NCBI GenBank assembly: GCA_944392155.1
Contig: CALXVR010000020.1
Coordinates: 1-34,666, forward strand
Source of the DNA: an uncultured Alphaproteobacteria bacterium
GTDB lineage: Bacteria > Pseudomonadota > Alphaproteobacteria > RF32 > CAG-239
DNA: 34,666 nt
Direction of reading: 5' to 3'
Shown: in pieces, positions 24,057 through 31,311 of the stretch
Layout: each line of letters opens with the position of its first letter
Position numbering within the stretch: position 1 is the first letter of the stretch
Made by a program: the position numbers and the translations under genes
Notes under the pieces: model-generated
What the model was told of the DNA's origin: nothing
Databases searched by the model: none
The model's input: only the letters and a program-made list of their open reading frames with translations

Positions 24057-24632
24057 CTAGTGCCCTATTCCGGCAAAACCCATAAAGGCCATAGACAACA
24101 GTCCTGCCGTAATAAGAGCAATCGGCGTGCCTTTGATAACAGCCGGAAGTTTGGTTCGGGACATTCTCTCCCTTAAGCCGGCAAATAAAACAATGGCCAA
24201 AGTGAATCCCATGGCATTGGCCAGACCATAGCATACGGAAGAAAGCAAGCCAAACTGCTTTTGAATGGACAATATGGCAACACCTAAAACCGCGCAGTTA
24301 GTGGTGATTAAGGGCAAGAAGATACCCAGAGCCTGATAAAGCGCCGGTGATACTTTCTTTAAGATTATCTCGACCATCTGAACAAGCGAGGCTATAACCA
24401 AAATGAAGATTACCGTTATCATAAAGGTTAGGTTATACGGAACCAGCAATTTGTAGTATATCAGGAAAGTTACGATTGCCGAAAGTGTCATAACGAACAT
24501 TACGGCAAAGCCCATACCCAAAGCCGTGGATATTTTCTTGGAAACACCCAAAAACGGACAAATGCCCAAAAACTGCGACAAGACAATGTTATTTACGAAA
24601 ATGGCGGCAATAAAAATCATAAGGTAGCTCAT
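24057..24632 (-). CDS. rnfA: Rnf complex subunit A
   Basis: RnfA is an integral membrane subunit of the Rnf/Rsx electron transport complex, homologous to NqrE. The 191 residues form six helices. Family motifs are visible: NNIVLSQFLGICPFLGVSKK with the conserved Cys of the first helix pair (a ligand of the intramembrane iron-sulfur site shared with RnfE), ALGIFLPLITTNCAVLGVAI with the second Cys, and LFAGLRERM. The last gene of the cluster, it starts immediately after the rnfE stop (adjacent bases), so coupling is likely. The strong terminator at 24002-24046 follows. Confidence 0.97.
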   Translation of the reverse strand: MSYLMIFIAAIFVNNIVLSQFLGICPFLGVSKKISTALGMGFAVMFVMTLSAIVTFLIYYKLLVPYNLTFMITVIFILVIASLVQMVEIILKKVSPALYQALGIFLPLITTNCAVLGVAILSIQKQFGLLSSVCYGLANAMGFTLAIVLFAGLRERMSRTKLPAVIKGTPIALITAGLLSMAFMGFAGIGH

Positions 24633-25229
24633 TTATTTTACTCCACGCAGTTTGTTGACAAGAATGATTAGACCGGCCAAAGCAATAAATGCTCCCGGCG
24701 GCATAATGAACAAAAGCATCGGATAAGCCCCCTCGCCTGCAAAACTCCAGCCAAAAACAGAATAAGAGCCCAAAATCTCACGGACAATGCCAAGTGAGGT
24801 TAAGCCGATTGTGAAGCCTAAGCCCATGCCGATTGCATCAAGCACGGACTGAAACATATTGTTTTTGGCCGCAAAAGCCTCTGCTCTGCCCAAGATGATG
24901 CAGTTGACCACAATCAGCGGAATGAAAATGCCTAATTGGGCATGGAGTTCGGGCAGATATGCCGCCATCAAAAGCTCCACAACCGTTACAAATGAGGCAA
25001 TTATGACAATGTAGCAAGGAATGCGCACCATTGAGGGAATAAAGTTTTTGACCAAAGATATGGCCGAATTGGACAAGATTAGCACAAATAAAGTTGCTAA
25101 GCCCATGCCCAAACCATTGGCTGCCGAAGTGGTTACGCCTAAAGTCGGACACATACCCAAAAGCATAACAAAAGTTGGGTTTTCGCGAATAATGCCTCGG
25201 GTCAGATTTTGAATAGTTTGTGAGCTCAT
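24633..25229 (-). CDS. rnfE: Rnf complex subunit E
   Basis: RnfE is the partner of RnfA in the membrane core (homologous to NqrD), with six helices and an inverted topology relative to RnfA. The 198-residue product has NPTFVMLLGMCPTLGVTTSA with the conserved Cys near the N-terminus, FIPLIVVNCIILGRAEAFA with the second Cys, and a C-terminal half GLGFTIGLTSLGIVREILGS. AGGATTATAAG lies before the ATG, in the tail of rnfG. The gap from rnfG is 3 bases. Confidence 0.97.
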   Translation of the reverse strand: MSSQTIQNLTRGIIRENPTFVMLLGMCPTLGVTTSAANGLGMGLATLFVLILSNSAISLVKNFIPSMVRIPCYIVIIASFVTVVELLMAAYLPELHAQLGIFIPLIVVNCIILGRAEAFAAKNNMFQSVLDAIGMGLGFTIGLTSLGIVREILGSYSVFGWSFAGEGAYPMLLFIMPPGAFIALAGLIILVNKLRGVK

Positions 25230-25232
25230 ATC

Positions 25233-25823
25233 TTATAATCCTGCTGAAAAATTGCTGTATGCATCATAGGCGCGCTGGATGGCATCTATGACTGCGCGTG
25301 AGCTTATGGTGGCTGCCGTTACGGCATCAATATCTCCACCGTCTTTATTTACTTTGAAATTTACTTTGCTCGGGTTTAAGCCCTTAAATTGGTCGGCAAA
25401 AGATTTTTCGGCAACTTTTGTGCCAAGTCCCGGAGTTTCTTTATGATCTATCAGCTTATAGCCGCTGATGTTGCCATCTAAGGTAAAGCCGACCATAATT
25501 TCCATTTTACCACCAAAGCCTTTGTTGGTATAAGACTTTATGGCTAAGGCGATAATTTTGCCGTTGCGACGGACGGGGTACATCATCAGCTTCTTCTTAT
25601 GGGAGGTTGTGATGTATGTCCTTTCGGCAAAAGGATTGTTATCAAATTCTTCGGGGATAATCTCGGAGATGGCTTTGAGCTCCATATTGTCTTTAACGGC
25701 CTTAATCGGTGCAGCCGTTATTTGCTGAACATAGCCTAAAACAAGAGCTGATAAGGCACAGACAATAACCAGTGCTAAAATCATATTGGTTAGGCTTGAT
25801 TTTATGGGTTGATTTTTTGCCAT
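25233..25823 (-). CDS. rnfG: Rnf complex subunit G (covalent FMN protein)
   Basis: RnfG carries a covalently bound FMN on the periplasmic side and passes electrons within the complex. The 196-residue product has one N-terminal anchor (about 12-31, MILALVIVCALSALVLGYV) and then a soluble FMN-binding domain. The flavinylation site is VTAATISSRAV with Thr172, slightly divergent from the usual SGATxTS. The region KETPGLGTKV (about 129-138) is conserved in RnfG/NqrC. ApbE, encoded in the same cluster, is the enzyme that would attach the FMN. It starts next to the rnfD stop with no gap. Confidence 0.96.
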   Translation of the reverse strand: MAKNQPIKSSLTNMILALVIVCALSALVLGYVQQITAAPIKAVKDNMELKAISEIIPEEFDNNPFAERTYITTSHKKKLMMYPVRRNGKIIALAIKSYTNKGFGGKMEIMVGFTLDGNISGYKLIDHKETPGLGTKVAEKSFADQFKGLNPSKVNFKVNKDGGDIDAVTAATISSRAVIDAIQRAYDAYSNFSAGL

Positions 25824-26816
25824 TTATTTTCTCCCTGTGCCAAAGACGCGTGGAATCGTGAAATAATCAATCAATGGAACAAAGGCGTTCATTATCAAAA
25901 TTGCGAAAGACACACCTTCGGGATATACGCTCCAACGACGGATGATTACCGTCAAAATTCCGCAGCCTATGGCAAAAACAATTTGGCCTTTGCGGCTCAT
26001 TGGTGTGGTGGCGTAGTCCGTTGCCATAAAAATGGCGCCAAGCAGCAAGCCACCCGATAAAATTTGGGTTATAGGCTCAACTTGAATATTGCCGCCATTC
26101 AGCCACATAATACCTGTAATCAAAAACACGGTAGAAATGTAGTAAAAAGGTATGTGCCAGCCAATGACTCTTCTCCAGAGTAAATAAGCAAAGCCTATCA
26201 ACAAAGCCAGAGCAGAAACCTCTCCCAAACAACCTCCCGTATAGCCTAAGAACATTTGTCCATAGTCTGGCAAGTTTTCCAAGCCTCCAACCAGTTTTGT
26301 GGCGGAGCTTTCGGCATCTATATGTTTCAAGATGCCTAAGGTTGTGGCTCCGGTTTCAACATCCGTGTTCAAAAAGTTTAGGAAATCAGGCTTGGGCCAG
26401 CTGGTCATCTGAACCGGAAAAGAAATGAACAAAAAGACGCGGCCGACAAGTGCCGGATTGAAAACGTTTTTGCCAATGCCGCCAAAAGCCATTTTACCTA
26501 TAACTATGGCAACAAAACTACCAATCAGAATCATCCAAATCGGCATATTTGAAGGTAAGTTATAGGCTAATAACAATCCTGTAACAACGGCGGATAAGTT
26601 TCCGGTCGTGGGCGTGCTTTTTAAGAGATAACGGCAAGTTAAGTATTCGAAAGCAACGCAAGCCGCAACAGCGGTTAAAACAACAGTTAATGCGTTTAAT
26701 CCAAAAATAAGAACTGCCGCAACCAAAGCCGGCATTAAGGCGATGACAACATCGCGCATAATGCTTCTGGTATCTTGCGGAGAGTTCATATGGGGTGCAG
26801 TAGAAATTTTGAGCAT
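25824..26816 (-). CDS. rnfD: Rnf complex subunit D (covalent FMN membrane protein)
   Basis: RnfD is a polytopic membrane subunit (homologous to NqrB) with a covalent FMN and is thought to form part of the ion path. The 330-residue product starts with MLKISTAPHMNSPQDTRSIM, typical of RnfD, has about nine helices, and carries the flavin site VETGATTLGIL with Thr158. Further family blocks are GGIGKNVFNPALVGRVFLF and GAIFMATDYATTPMSRKGQI. It lies 10 bases downstream of rnfC on the same strand. Confidence 0.97.
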   Translation of the reverse strand: MLKISTAPHMNSPQDTRSIMRDVVIALMPALVAAVLIFGLNALTVVLTAVAACVAFEYLTCRYLLKSTPTTGNLSAVVTGLLLAYNLPSNMPIWMILIGSFVAIVIGKMAFGGIGKNVFNPALVGRVFLFISFPVQMTSWPKPDFLNFLNTDVETGATTLGILKHIDAESSATKLVGGLENLPDYGQMFLGYTGGCLGEVSALALLIGFAYLLWRRVIGWHIPFYYISTVFLITGIMWLNGGNIQVEPITQILSGGLLLGAIFMATDYATTPMSRKGQIVFAIGCGILTVIIRRWSVYPEGVSFAILIMNAFVPLIDYFTIPRVFGTGRK

Positions 26817-26826
26817 AGTCTAAGCC

Positions 26827-28146
26827 TTATTTTGATTTTTTTAGTTCATATTTGCCGAGTTTGCAGTAGTCCAGCAGCGGAATGCGTGCTGGACAGATAT
26901 AAGCACAAGAGCCGCATTCAATGCAGTCTAAGACGTGGAGTTGCTTCATCTCGTGATAATCGCCGTCCCTCACCTGAGAGGCGATGGCAAACGGGCGCAA
27001 ACCTACCGGACAAGCATCTACACATTTACCGCAACGGATACAAGCGGTTTCTTCCGGCTTAAAGGAATGATCATCCTTAAACAGCAAAATACCCGAGCTG
27101 AGCTTGGTTATCGGAGCATTGATGTTGACCGCCGAAGTACCCATCATCGGGCCGCCGAAGATGATTTTGCCAATCTCTGCCGGATTGCCGTGGACTTTGT
27201 TTATGAGATATGATGCAGGCGTACCTACTCTAACCATAAAGTTTGACGGGTTTTCCGCAGCGTCTCCGCTGACGGTTACAACACGTTCAAACAAGGGTTT
27301 GTTTTTTTGTACGGCTTCATAAATAGCGTTTACCGTGCCGACATTTTGGACAATGCAACCGACATCTACAGGTAGCTTTCCTGAGGGCACTTCTCTACCG
27401 GTTACGGCTTCAATCAGTTGTTTTTCCGCACCTTGCGGATATTTGGTTTGCATAACCTGAACATTTACGCCGACATAGCTACGGGTGATTTTTCTTAATA
27501 CCTCAATGGCATTGGGTTTGTTTTCATCAACCGCAATTATGGCATTTTGAATCCCTAAAACTTTGTTTAAGATTTTAGCGCCGACAATGATTTGTTCTGC
27601 TTTTTCAACCATTAAACGGTCATCTGCTGTCAGATAAGGCTCGCATTCAATACCGTTGATAATCAGGTATTCAACCTTTTTGCCTTCGGGAATGGTGGTT
27701 TTTATCGGGGTTGGGTACCCTGCTCCGCCCATACCGACAATTCCGGCTTCGCGGATTTTGGCAATAATCTCTTCCGGTGAAAGGGTAATTTCCTTTATAA
27801 TATCCGGACTACGGTCAATGCTTTCTTCCCATTCGTCGCCCTCAACTTTGACGGTTATCATTTGTTCCAGATAGCCGAATTCTCCCTCAATTTCCTCAAC
27901 CTTTAAGACTTCGCCGGAGACTGAAGAGTGAACATCTGCCGAGACAATTCCGTCTGCATCGGCCAAAAGAGTGCCAACCTTGACTTTGTCTCCTTTGCTG
28001 ACCAAGATTTTGGCCGGACTTCCGATATGTTGTTTGACCGGAATATAGGCAATCTCCGGTAGACCGGCATCTTCTATAGGTTTATTGGTGGTGATTTTGT
28101 GTTTGTCGGGGTGAATGCCGCCGATGTGAAATGTCTTATTGCTCAT
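26827..28146 (-). CDS. rnfC: Rnf complex subunit C (NADH/FMN and 4Fe-4S)
   Basis: RnfC is the peripheral cytosolic subunit that exchanges electrons with NADH. The 439 residues contain an N-terminal RnfC barrel domain, a Complex I 51-kDa-like NADH/FMN-binding region (GIVGMGGAGYPTPIKT near 134-149, NGIECEPYLTAD), and an SLBB-type region. Two C-terminal 4Fe-4S motifs follow: C369-x2-C-x2-C-x3-CP (CIRCGKCVDACPVG) and C408-x2-C-x2-C-x3-CP (CIECGSCAYICPAR). It lacks the long Ala/Lys-rich tail seen in the enterobacterial RsxC. Its ATG lies inside the end of rnfB (11-base overlap), so translation of the two is probably coupled. Confidence 0.97.
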   Translation of the reverse strand: MSNKTFHIGGIHPDKHKITTNKPIEDAGLPEIAYIPVKQHIGSPAKILVSKGDKVKVGTLLADADGIVSADVHSSVSGEVLKVEEIEGEFGYLEQMITVKVEGDEWEESIDRSPDIIKEITLSPEEIIAKIREAGIVGMGGAGYPTPIKTTIPEGKKVEYLIINGIECEPYLTADDRLMVEKAEQIIVGAKILNKVLGIQNAIIAVDENKPNAIEVLRKITRSYVGVNVQVMQTKYPQGAEKQLIEAVTGREVPSGKLPVDVGCIVQNVGTVNAIYEAVQKNKPLFERVVTVSGDAAENPSNFMVRVGTPASYLINKVHGNPAEIGKIIFGGPMMGTSAVNINAPITKLSSGILLFKDDHSFKPEETACIRCGKCVDACPVGLRPFAIASQVRDGDYHEMKQLHVLDCIECGSCAYICPARIPLLDYCKLGKYELKKSK

Positions 28147-28984
28147 TTTTTACCTCTGCGGATGATGAATTCTTGGTGCAGATGATGGCTCCTGTCGGGC
28201 AGTTTTCAGCCAAACTTGCGCCAAATTCTTCTGCCGAGACCGTTGTCGGAATGTATGAGAGATTGTTTTCAACCTTAACCGCCTCGCAAATCTTGCTGCA
28301 TTTCATGCAACCGATGCAGGCTGCTTTGCAGTTTTTGCGCGCCAGAGCGCCTTTTTGTGTGTTGCTGCAAGCCACATAAACTCTTACACCGTTGTTTTTG
28401 GGTCTGATTTCATATAATCCTCTCGGACAAGTGCGAACACAAGCGCCGCAAGAAGTGCATTTGTTTTCGTCAACAACAGGAATTCCCGTAACCTCATCCA
28501 TTTTGATTGCGCCGAAAGGACAAGCTTTTACACAATCGCCAAAGCGCAAGCAACCATTGGGGCAGCCGCTGCGTCCGACCGAAATGCGGTTGGCCATACG
28601 ACAACTTTTCATACCCGTATAAATGACTTTATCCGGCGCATTCTGACAAGTTCCGTTGCATTTCAAAACAGCTACGCAAGGTTCTTTGACAGCGGCAACA
28701 TAGCCCATCTCTGAAGCAACCTTGTCCATAACCGCTTGACCACCGACCGTGCAGAACAAGTCCTTAAACTCGGTTTCCGAGCTGTTGGCGCAAGCAACGG
28801 CAAAGGCATGACAGCCCGCTTTACCGCAAGCACCACAGTTTGCGCCGGGGAGTAAAGCTTCTATCTGTTCTATTTTGGGATTTTCTTCAACCTTGAATTT
28901 TTGGGCAACAAAATACAAGACTATCGCAGCAATTAAAGCTGTTCCGCCCAAAATCAGGATATTTGATATGATTATGCCGGACAT
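28136..28984 (-). CDS. rnfB: Rnf complex subunit B (multi-4Fe-4S ferredoxin-like)
   Basis: RnfB takes electrons from ferredoxin. The 282-residue product has an N-terminal anchor (about 6-26), the Fe-S motif LLPGANCGACGKAGC with Cys50, 53 and 58, and several ferredoxin-like clusters: CLRFGDCVKACPFGAIK, CTSCGACVRTCPRGLYE and CIGCMKCSKICEA, plus an isolated C-terminal CPTGAI. It is longer and richer in clusters than enterobacterial RsxB (about 190 residues) and resembles the long form of anaerobes such as Bacteroidota. GGAGAAG before the ATG is a good binding site. It is the first rnf gene of the cluster. Confidence 0.97.
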   Translation of the reverse strand: MSGIIISNILILGGTALIAAIVLYFVAQKFKVEENPKIEQIEALLPGANCGACGKAGCHAFAVACANSSETEFKDLFCTVGGQAVMDKVASEMGYVAAVKEPCVAVLKCNGTCQNAPDKVIYTGMKSCRMANRISVGRSGCPNGCLRFGDCVKACPFGAIKMDEVTGIPVVDENKCTSCGACVRTCPRGLYEIRPKNNGVRVYVACSNTQKGALARKNCKAACIGCMKCSKICEAVKVENNLSYIPTTVSAEEFGASLAENCPTGAIICTKNSSSAEVKNEQ

Positions 28985-29024
28985 TCTGAAATCTTCTCCA
29001 TTTGCAAAAAATATTGCTCACAAA

Positions 29025-29053
29025 ATAGCACATTTTTTATCTAAACAAAGCAA
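29025..29053 (-). promoter_or_regulatory. Possible internal promoter upstream of rnfB
   Basis: On the minus strand TTGCTT (29053-29048) and TGCTAT (29030-29025) are 17 bases apart within the 97-bp gap between rseC and rnfB, so rnfBCDGEA may have a promoter apart from apbE-rseC. Confidence 0.45.
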
Positions 29054-29081
29054 AATATTAGGCTTACACCCAAGTAAAACT

Positions 29082-29486
29082 CTATGATTTGATTCTGAAG
29101 CTGATTTTTTTGGCAAATTTGTGCCTAAAAATCCAAAGAATAAAGTAATATGGCGGTAAAACAGCCAAACTGCTTAAAGCTGCGGTTGTTTCGTCATCGG
29201 TTATGCTTATTGCCGACAAAAGCATTGTCAGAACCAATATCAGAGGCATTATATAACCCCAGAAAACAGCAATCCAACCGCTTGCTGCGGAAATTTCAAC
29301 ATTAACCGTTTGTCCGATTTGATAATCGCTGTCTTTGGGAATATATAAGCGGCGAACTTTGTTTTCAGACATTGAGCAATTTTCTTTTAAGTGGCATCCT
29401 GAGCATGCTGAGCGGCTTAAAAGCTCCACGGTTATCGCATCTTTATTTACGGCAACAACGGTTGCTGTGTGTTCAATGCATGGCAA
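29082..29486 (-). CDS. rseC: RseC/SoxR-reducing family protein
   Basis: RseC-family proteins are small membrane proteins associated with Rnf/Rsx systems; in E. coli RseC helps the Rsx complex keep SoxR reduced. The 134-residue product has the N-terminal ATVVAVNKDAITVEL strand region, a Cys cluster SACSGCHLKENC (C-x2-C-x5-C), and two hydrophobic helices (WIAVFWGYIMPLILVLTMLL and a second ending in PPYYFILWIF). The only usable start is TTG 29486, with GGAG 9 bases upstream; an out-of-frame ATG 4 bases in stops at once. It is 2 bases downstream of the apbE stop, so translation is probably coupled. Confidence 0.9.
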   Translation of the reverse strand: MPCIEHTATVVAVNKDAITVELLSRSACSGCHLKENCSMSENKVRRLYIPKDSDYQIGQTVNVEISAASGWIAVFWGYIMPLILVLTMLLSAISITDDETTAALSSLAVLPPYYFILWIFRHKFAKKISFRIKS

Positions 29487-29488
29487 AT

Positions 29489-30502
29489 TTATTCTCCCAG
29501 AAGTTTTTTGGCTTTTTCGGAAATGAGTGCCTTGAGGTCATCATCGCCTTGGCGCACGAACATTATCATTGCCAGATTGTTGTTATTGGCAAATGCAAGA
29601 GCTTTCTCCTCGCCCATGGCCATAGCCGCGGTTGCCAAAGCATCTGCATCTATGCAGTTTTTGGCTAAAGCGGTTACGGAAGTCAGACCATGTTTGACCG
29701 GATAGCCTGTTTGCGGTGAGATGGTATGCGCATATTTTTGACCTTCTTTGTAATAAAAATTGCGATAATCTCCCGAAGTGGCAACGGCATAGTCTTTCAG
29801 AGCAATTACATAAGCATTTTCGTGGGTGTCGTCAGGTCTGATAACGCCGATTTTCCAACCTTTTTCGTCTTCAGAGCGGTTGCCTCTGGCGGCTACTTCT
29901 CCGCCAATTTCTACCACAAAGTCCGTGTAACCTTCTTCTTCCAGCAAGCGGACAATGCTGTCTACGCCATAACCTTTGGCAATGGCCGAAAGATTGAGGT
30001 ATGTGCTGTCGTGTTTCTTTTTAATGCGGGTGTAATCCTTGTTGAAGCTTAATTTGTCAAAGCCCGTATATTTCAAAACTTCTTTAATTTGTTCTTTGGT
30101 TGGGGTGTTTTGCGGTTTGGATACGCCAAATCCCCATAAATCAACTAATTTACCGACAGTGGGGTCAAAGTTGCCGTTGCTTATTTTCCATATCTTATGC
30201 GCATCTTTTAGGAGCAAGGACATTTCTGCGGATAAGTCCAGCCATTCGTCTTTTTTGGCGTTGTTTATGCCGTTTATCTCCGAATCCGGTGCAAAAACGG
30301 ACATTTTTTGGCTGACTTCATTCAAGCGCTGTTTAATTTTTTGCGGCAACATCTTATCCTCTTTTGAGGTGCGGATTTTGATGTTGTAATAGGTTCCCAT
30401 CGTTTCGCCGCTCATGAGTTGATATGGGGTGCCGGTTTGGCTGAAAAACCAGATGAGTCCGCCAAGAATCAAGAGGATTGAAAAATTGCGCAAAATTCTC
30501 AT
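29489..30502 (-). CDS. apbE: FAD:protein FMN transferase ApbE
   Basis: ApbE uses FAD to attach FMN covalently to a Thr or Ser of target proteins, here most likely RnfG and RnfD encoded downstream. The 337-residue product has an N-terminal membrane anchor (about 7-24), then the ApbE domain with GETMGTYYNIKI, DPTVGKLVDLWGFG, YLNLSAIAKGYGVDSI, DFVVEIGGEVAARG, and the metal/FAD-binding AHTISPQTGYPVKHGLTS and DADALATAAMAMG. No Cys lipobox is present, so it is anchored by the helix rather than lipid. It leads the cluster, and a TATAAT box on the minus strand (30533-30528) lies about 25 bases before its ATG. Confidence 0.96.
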   Translation of the reverse strand: MRILRNFSILLILGGLIWFFSQTGTPYQLMSGETMGTYYNIKIRTSKEDKMLPQKIKQRLNEVSQKMSVFAPDSEINGINNAKKDEWLDLSAEMSLLLKDAHKIWKISNGNFDPTVGKLVDLWGFGVSKPQNTPTKEQIKEVLKYTGFDKLSFNKDYTRIKKKHDSTYLNLSAIAKGYGVDSIVRLLEEEGYTDFVVEIGGEVAARGNRSEDEKGWKIGVIRPDDTHENAYVIALKDYAVATSGDYRNFYYKEGQKYAHTISPQTGYPVKHGLTSVTALAKNCIDADALATAAMAMGEEKALAFANNNNLAMIMFVRQGDDDLKALISEKAKKLLGE

Positions 30503-30576
30503 ATTATGTTTTACACTCGCTTATTTTATTATAAACTGTTTGCAATCGGTTAAATTTTTGATGAGGGTATTATACT

Positions 30577-31311
30577 ATGCTTGATAAAATTAAATCAATA
30601 AAAAACAATTTGCGTCTTTCTGAACGATTGGAAGAGCTTAAAATTAAGCAAATGTCTGAGCGGGTTTTGGGCTTTGCTAAGAAGATTTATGATGCTTTGT
30701 ATAAGTTTTTTGACGTGCTTGGAAAAAAATTCAGTAAAAGCGGTGTTTCTGCCAATTGGGTTTCTTTGTTCGGATTTGTCATCGGAATCTTTGCCATTAA
30801 TTTCTTGGCTATGGAAATGTATGGTTATGCTTTGTTTTGTATTTTGATTAACCGCGCATTTGATGCATTGGACGGTGCGATTGCCAGACATTCGGAAGTT
30901 ACGGATTTCGGTATATTTTTGGATGCAACTTTGGATTATATCTTTTATGCCGGTGTTATTTTTGGTTTCGCTTTGGCGAATCCTTCCGATAACGCAATAG
31001 CCGCAGGCTTTTTGCTTTTTGCTTTTGCTTCAGCTTCATGTGCATTGCTGGCTTATGCTGTTGTTGCTTATAAAAATAACTCTCAGGAAAGACTTGATCT
31101 TCGGCAATCTCCGTTTTATTTGGGCGGGGTAGCACAAGGCTTTGAAACTTTTGTGGCTTTAATCATCCTCTGCATTGTTCCCGGATGGTTTATGCCTATT
31201 GCCATTATCTTGGGCGTTTTGAGTTTGGTTAAGGCTTTGAGTGTAATTGCAGCGGCTTATTACAACTTTGTAATTTCAGTCAGAGCTAAAAAGAAAAATC
31301 ATAATGGCTAA
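30577..31311 (+). CDS. CDP-alcohol phosphatidyltransferase family protein
   Basis: This family transfers a phosphatidyl or similar group from a CDP-linked donor to an alcohol in the membrane, as in phospholipid headgroup synthesis. The 244-residue product has the complete signature D-x2-D-G-x2-A-R-x(8)-G-x3-D-x3-D at about residues 96-118 (DALDGAIARHSEVTDFGIFL and on to DATLD), including all catalytic aspartates, and about six helices. An unusual charged N-terminal stretch of about 50 residues, predicted helical, precedes the first membrane segment. The precise product (phosphatidylglycerol phosphate, phosphatidylserine or other) cannot be fixed. The stop overlaps the start of the dsbD-like gene by 8 bases. 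Confidence 0.92.
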   Translation: MLDKIKSIKNNLRLSERLEELKIKQMSERVLGFAKKIYDALYKFFDVLGKKFSKSGVSANWVSLFGFVIGIFAINFLAMEMYGYALFCILINRAFDALDGAIARHSEVTDFGIFLDATLDYIFYAGVIFGFALANPSDNAIAAGFLLFAFASASCALLAYAVVAYKNNSQERLDLRQSPFYLGGVAQGFETFVALIILCIVPGWFMPIAIILGVLSLVKALSVIAAAYYNFVISVRAKKKNHNG

